Shown here: one piece after another, positions 15,239 through 18,828 of the stretch
How the letters are laid out: every line of letters begins with the position of its first letter
Numbering within the stretch: position 1 is the stretch's first letter
Source: Helicobacteraceae bacterium
GTDB taxonomy: Bacteria; Campylobacterota; Campylobacteria; Campylobacterales; Sulfurimonadaceae
DNA: 18,828 nt
Assembly (NCBI GenBank): GCA_027061425.1
Contig: JALSUN010000106.1
Location: 1-18,828 of the forward strand
Direction of reading: 5' to 3'
Notes under the pieces: model-generated
Told to the model about the DNA's origin: nothing
The model's database searches: none
Seen by the model: the letters and a program-made list of their open reading frames with translations, nothing else
Position numbers and translations under genes: made by a program

Positions 15239-15244
15239 TACAAT
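15239..15244 (+). promoter_or_regulatory. -10 box of the mfd promoter
   Basis: TACAAT preceded by CCTTTGC, 25 bases before ATG 15270. The predicted start near 15251 leaves AGAGAAG (15259-15265) as the ribosome binding site. The 67-base gap shows no strong terminator for the preceding operon, so read-through is possible. Confidence 0.5.
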
Positions 15245-15269
15245 GTCAAAAATAATCTAGAGAAGTATT

Positions 15270-18260
15270 ATGTCCCAAAGCCGTCTGTTCGAACACTTTA
15301 AAAACAAAAACATTGATGACCTTCAACTGCTGATCTGTGAAGATGAAAAAGAGAGTCTTCACCTTCAAGATGTCGCCAAGTATTTCAAGCGTGATGTCAT
15401 CATCTTTCCTGATTTCCGCGCCCGATATGAAGAAGATTTACGCCCTTTTAAAGAGGAGATGCAAGAACTTTTTAGAGCACTGCGTCTTTATTACGAGGCG
15501 GACCAAAAACCACTGATCATCTCTCCACTGAAGACACTGCTTTTCCCTCTTCCTAAGCCAGAACTGTTGGTTACAGAAATCTTAGAATATGCACAGACGA
15601 TTAAGCTTAAAGCTTTCAAAGAAAAGATGCTCTTTTGGGGATACACCTTTGTTGACATGGTACAAGTAGAGGGAGAGATCTCTTTTCGTGGTGACATTAT
15701 AGATATCTTTACACCTAATGCAAGTGATCCTTATCGTATCTCTCTTTTTGATGAAGAGGTTGAAGAGATCAAGGCGTTTACTCTTGAAAAACAGCGTACT
15801 GTGGGTGAGGCCTTAGAATTTATAGAGATTGCTCCTGCACTTTATGCATTTAATGAAACAGAGTATGAAGCCTTAGAAAACAGTGTTCAAGAGAGTGAAA
15901 GCGATAGTTTTGTAAAAGACATGGCCTCTTTAGGTTTTTGGTACTTGGATGACTTGGCGACTTCATTCGTTGCTGATAAAAATGCCCGTTTCATCAAACC
16001 GATGGATGCAATGCTCGATGAAGTCTATATTATTAATGAGCCTCAGGTCATACGTGAACATTTTGATATAGAGGTTTTAGCAGAGGAGACAGAGTGTAAA
16101 GAGCTTGCTGTTACCAATGTAGCGACACTACTCAAGGTACACAAAAACAAAAAAGCGACCATTATAGCGACGAATGAAGCCCAACTTAAGCAGGCCCAAC
16201 TGTTTGATATCGCCAACATAGAGGTGCGTTACGCACCTATTATTGTCAACATCATCACTGATAGTGAAATCGTTATCTCACTGAACAAGCCAGCAGCTAA
16301 ACGACGTCGTAGACGTAGTAACATTATTTTGGATGATCTGAAAAAAGGTGACTATGTTGTTCATGAAGAGTATGGCGTTGGTATTTTTGAGGGCATCGAA
16401 CAGGCCGAAATACTAGGCGGTGTCAAAGACTTTGTTGCCATTAAGTATCAGGGTGAAGATAAGGTTTTGTTACCTGTTGAAAACCTGGAGACCATAGACC
16501 GTTACATGGCAGCAGGTGGAGGACTCCCTGTCTTGGACAAACTGGGTAAAGGGAGTTTTGGGCGTCTTAAAGATAAGGTGAAAAAACGTCTATTTGAGAT
16601 CGCTTCTGAGATCATCAACACCGCCGCTTCTCGTGCACTGATCAAGGCACCAACATTAGCTGTTGGACGCGATGTGATGAAGACATTTCAGAAAGAGGCG
16701 GGGTTTGACTATACAGCAGATCAGGCACAGTCTATAGGTGAGATTTTAGATGAGGTGGGATCAGGGCATATTATGGACCGTCTTTTAAGTGGTGATGTGG
16801 GGTTTGGTAAGACGGAAGTGGCGATGAATGCCATTTATGCAACAACTAAAGCAGGATATCAATCTGCGATGATCGTTCCTACAACGCTTCTGAGTTCACA
16901 GCATTATCACTCTCTGCAAGAGCGGTTTGAAGCGTTTGGGGTAAGGGTTGCCAAGCTTGACAGGTTCTCAACACCTAAACAGAAAAAAGCAACACTCCAA
17001 GGCTTAAAAGAGGGGATTATAGACACCGTAGTGGGTACCCATGCACTTTTTGGTGCAGAGTTTAAAAAACTGGGTCTGGTTATCATAGATGAAGAGCACA
17101 AGTTTGGTGTGAAACAAAAAGAGAAACTCAAACAGCTTTACGAAGAGGTACACCTCCTCTCTATGAGCGCAACACCTATCCCCCGTTCACTTAACCAAGC
17201 CATGAGTTCCATTAAAACCATGAGCCAACTACTGACACCTCCAGGTGAACGTCAGGGCGTGAGAACCTTTGTAAAAGCCTATGATGAGAAACTCATCAAA
17301 GAGGTCATTTTAAGAGAACTACGTCGTGGTGGACAGATCTTCTATGTCTTCAACAACATTAAAATGATGCCTATTAAAGAGGGCGAACTTAAAAAACTTC
17401 TGCCTGAACTTCGTATCTTGATGTTACACTCTCAAGTGAGTGCAGCAGAGACTGAAAAAGCACTGCTGGACTTTGAAGAGGGTAAGTATGACATTATGTT
17501 AGCGACCTCTATCATCGAGTCGGGTATCCATATGCCTCAGGTCAACACCATGCTGATCGATGGAGCGGACCGTTTTGGTATTGCAGACCTGCACCAGCTC
17601 CGTGGACGGGTTGGAAGAGGTCATATAGAGGGCTTTGCTTACTTTATCGTTGATGATAAAGAGCGTCTGACAGATGAGGCCAAAAAGCGTCTTATTGCGC
17701 TAGAGTCCAACAGCTTTTTAGGAAGTGGTTCTATCTTGGCCTTTCACGACCTTGAGATACGGGGTGGGGGTAACCTAGTGGGAGATGCGCAGAGTGGGCA
17801 CATCAAAAATATTGGTTACTCTCTCTACTTAAAGATGTTAGAAGATGCCATTAAAGAACTTAGTAATACACAAGACAAGGCACGCGCAAAAGTGGACATC
17901 AAGCTGACCATCTCTGCTTATATATCAGATGAGGTGGTGCAACAAGACCGATTGCGACTAGAACTGTATCGTCGTCTTTCTCAATGTGAAGAGCCTACAG
18001 AGATCTATGAGATAGAAGAGGAAGCCATCGACCGTTTTGGTGCACTCAATGAACCTACCAAGCAATTTTTTGAGCTTATGGTGATCAAACTGCTCTCTAT
18101 TGAGAAGAAAATTGTGAAGGTGATGAACTACGGTCAAAATATCACAATTGAGTATGCTAATGGTTCAAAAGAGAGTCTTAAGTCAGCAAGTAAAGATGAT
18201 GACGATCTCATAAAAGAGGTACTGCATTACCTGCGTAATGCAAAGCCTAAGATACTGTAA
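15270..18260 (+). CDS. mfd: Transcription-repair coupling factor Mfd
   Basis: Mfd is an ATP-driven translocase that pushes RNA polymerase off DNA lesions and recruits UvrA. The 996-residue protein is shorter than E. coli Mfd (1148), in line with compact Campylobacterota forms. In order: a UvrB-like N-terminal region (about 1-190; FRGDIIDIFTPNAS); a variable middle; a polybasic linker (AAKRRRRRS, about 342-350); the RNA-polymerase interaction domain with KKGDYVVHEEYGVGIF (from 358); helicase domain 1 with Walker A GDVGFGKT (508-515) and DEEHKFGVK (607-615); SATPIPRSL; helicase domain 2 with HQLRGRVGRG (775-784); and a C-terminal TRCF domain. RecG-like helicases are excluded by the RNA-polymerase interaction domain and the UvrB-like domain. 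Confidence 0.96.
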   Translation: MSQSRLFEHFKNKNIDDLQLLICEDEKESLHLQDVAKYFKRDVIIFPDFRARYEEDLRPFKEEMQELFRALRLYYEADQKPLIISPLKTLLFPLPKPELLVTEILEYAQTIKLKAFKEKMLFWGYTFVDMVQVEGEISFRGDIIDIFTPNASDPYRISLFDEEVEEIKAFTLEKQRTVGEALEFIEIAPALYAFNETEYEALENSVQESESDSFVKDMASLGFWYLDDLATSFVADKNARFIKPMDAMLDEVYIINEPQVIREHFDIEVLAEETECKELAVTNVATLLKVHKNKKATIIATNEAQLKQAQLFDIANIEVRYAPIIVNIITDSEIVISLNKPAAKRRRRRSNIILDDLKKGDYVVHEEYGVGIFEGIEQAEILGGVKDFVAIKYQGEDKVLLPVENLETIDRYMAAGGGLPVLDKLGKGSFGRLKDKVKKRLFEIASEIINTAASRALIKAPTLAVGRDVMKTFQKEAGFDYTADQAQSIGEILDEVGSGHIMDRLLSGDVGFGKTEVAMNAIYATTKAGYQSAMIVPTTLLSSQHYHSLQERFEAFGVRVAKLDRFSTPKQKKATLQGLKEGIIDTVVGTHALFGAEFKKLGLVIIDEEHKFGVKQKEKLKQLYEEVHLLSMSATPIPRSLNQAMSSIKTMSQLLTPPGERQGVRTFVKAYDEKLIKEVILRELRRGGQIFYVFNNIKMMPIKEGELKKLLPELRILMLHSQVSAAETEKALLDFEEGKYDIMLATSIIESGIHMPQVNTMLIDGADRFGIADLHQLRGRVGRGHIEGFAYFIVDDKERLTDEAKKRLIALESNSFLGSGSILAFHDLEIRGGGNLVGDAQSGHIKNIGYSLYLKMLEDAIKELSNTQDKARAKVDIKLTISAYISDEVVQQDRLRLELYRRLSQCEEPTEIYEIEEEAIDRFGALNEPTKQFFELMVIKLLSIEKKIVKVMNYGQNITIEYANGSKESLKSASKDDDDLIKEVLHYLRNAKPKIL

Positions 18261-18283
18261 GCCTTTAGTGCACTTTATTGTGC

Positions 18284-18828
18284 TTAATCACCAATTTTAG
18301 GTAGATGCCACTGCTGTTTATAGGCAACAAGTCGTATGGTAATAGCAATGAACCCTACAGTTAAAACAGTTATGGTGTTGAGCAGGTCAAGAAAGTGTAG
18401 TGCAGAGAGCAGCAGTGCTACGATAAGGGCTATAGAGCCATAAAAGTCGCTAATAAGCACGGATGGCACCTGGTTGATCATAATGTCACGTGTGACACCA
18501 CCACCTACTGCTGTTAAAAAGCTCAAGATAACGATACCAAAAATATTGTACTCAGCATGGATGGCAAGCAGTGCACCTGTAATACTAAAAGCGACAAGAC
18601 CTACAGTGTCACTGATGATGAAAATCCAGCGGTTTTCTATTTTACCAGAGCGAAAAAACTGAAAGGTAAAGGCGACAATAATAGTGAGAAGTAGGGTTGT
18701 CGCAGGATAGTACTCGTTAAATGCAAAGGGGGTACGGTGGAGTAGGGCATCTCTTAAAATACCACCACCAAGTGCGGTTAGAGATGCGGCTATGGAGATG
18801 CCAAGAAGGTCAAGCTTGTTGCGTACTC
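18284..18828 (-). CDS. TRIC/UPF0126-family membrane protein, N-terminus beyond the window
   Basis: The frame is open to the window end (base 18826) and stops at 18284, giving ~181 residues; the start lies outside. The protein has several hydrophobic helices and two copies of a glycine-rich motif: ALGGGILRDALLHRTP near the cut end and AVGGGVTRDIMINQVP about 95 residues later. This internal duplication with GGG in the broken helices is characteristic of the UPF0126 family (YadS/YicG in E. coli), which is structurally related to trimeric intracellular cation (TRIC) channels, so a monovalent-cation or small-solute channel in the inner membrane is likely. A TTG at 18526 is not the start, since homologous sequence continues upstream of it. 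It converges on mfd with a 23-base gap. Confidence 0.88.
   Translation of the reverse strand, partial: VRNKLDLLGISIAASLTALGGGILRDALLHRTPFAFNEYYPATTLLLTIIVAFTFQFFRSGKIENRWIFIISDTVGLVAFSITGALLAIHAEYNIFGIVILSFLTAVGGGVTRDIMINQVPSVLISDFYGSIALIVALLLSALHFLDLLNTITVLTVGFIAITIRLVAYKQQWHLPKIGD

Noticed and set aside
18267..18285. GCAC / GTGC stem between mfd and the TRIC-type gene as a terminator
   Set aside because: Only four base pairs around a six-base loop and no T-run on either strand.
1..18828. Mobile element, defence island, CRISPR array, tRNA or rRNA
   Set aside because: No transposase, integrase, repeat array or cloverleaf was seen; gene content and spacing look like stable core chromosome.

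Overview
The window reads as a chromosomal housekeeping segment of a member of the Campylobacterota (the former Epsilonproteobacteria), probably a free-living Sulfurimonas/Sulfurovum-type organism. Four things point there: a futalosine-pathway menaquinone gene (mqnC); the order yajC-secD-secF-membrane protein-leuS-lptE-folC-M23 peptidase-mfd, which I recall (not searched) from Helicobacter pylori and Campylobacter jejuni; promoters made of a strong TATAAT-like -10 behind T-rich DNA without a conserved -35; and an Aer/CetB-type PAS protein. I see no insertion sequence, prophage, CRISPR array, rRNA or tRNA. No gap between genes exceeds 300 bases.

Layout. (1) Positions 1-1576, plus strand: the 3' end of mqnC, then a periplasmic M16-family protein that has lost its zinc site. 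(2) 1579-4939, minus strand: lnt, then the tightly packed series cysK, a PabC-like class IV aminotransferase and a small protein that I interpret as a divergent SspB-type ClpXP adaptor. (3) 5002-6114: a divergent pair, a PAS sensor on minus and a small soluble protein with a degenerate CZB-like pattern on plus. (4) 6131-6679, minus: an exported PAP2 phosphatase, divergent from the next block. (5) 6839-10014, plus: yajC-secD-secF plus a small membrane protein. (6) 10143-15202, plus: leuS-lptE-folC-M23 peptidase, with coding overlaps or very short gaps. (7) 15270-18260, plus: mfd from its own promoter. (8) 18284-18828, minus: a TRIC/UPF0126-type membrane protein cut by the window end.

Functionally the window is rich in envelope biogenesis: protein export (SecDF-YajC), lipoprotein maturation (Lnt), LPS transport (LptE), peptidoglycan remodelling (M23) and a lipid-type phosphatase (PAP2). 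It also holds cysteine, folate and menaquinone synthesis, leucyl-tRNA charging and transcription-coupled repair.

The items most worth following are the SspB-like protein, which would be a ClpXP adaptor in a phylum where I know of none; the probably leaderless lnt mRNA; the degenerate CZB-like partner of the PAS protein; a textbook terminator hairpin inside the first codons of folC; the inactive M16 subunit that keeps its substrate-binding R/Y pair; and the absence of the bactofilin gene ccmA and the second M23 gene from the cell-shape locus.
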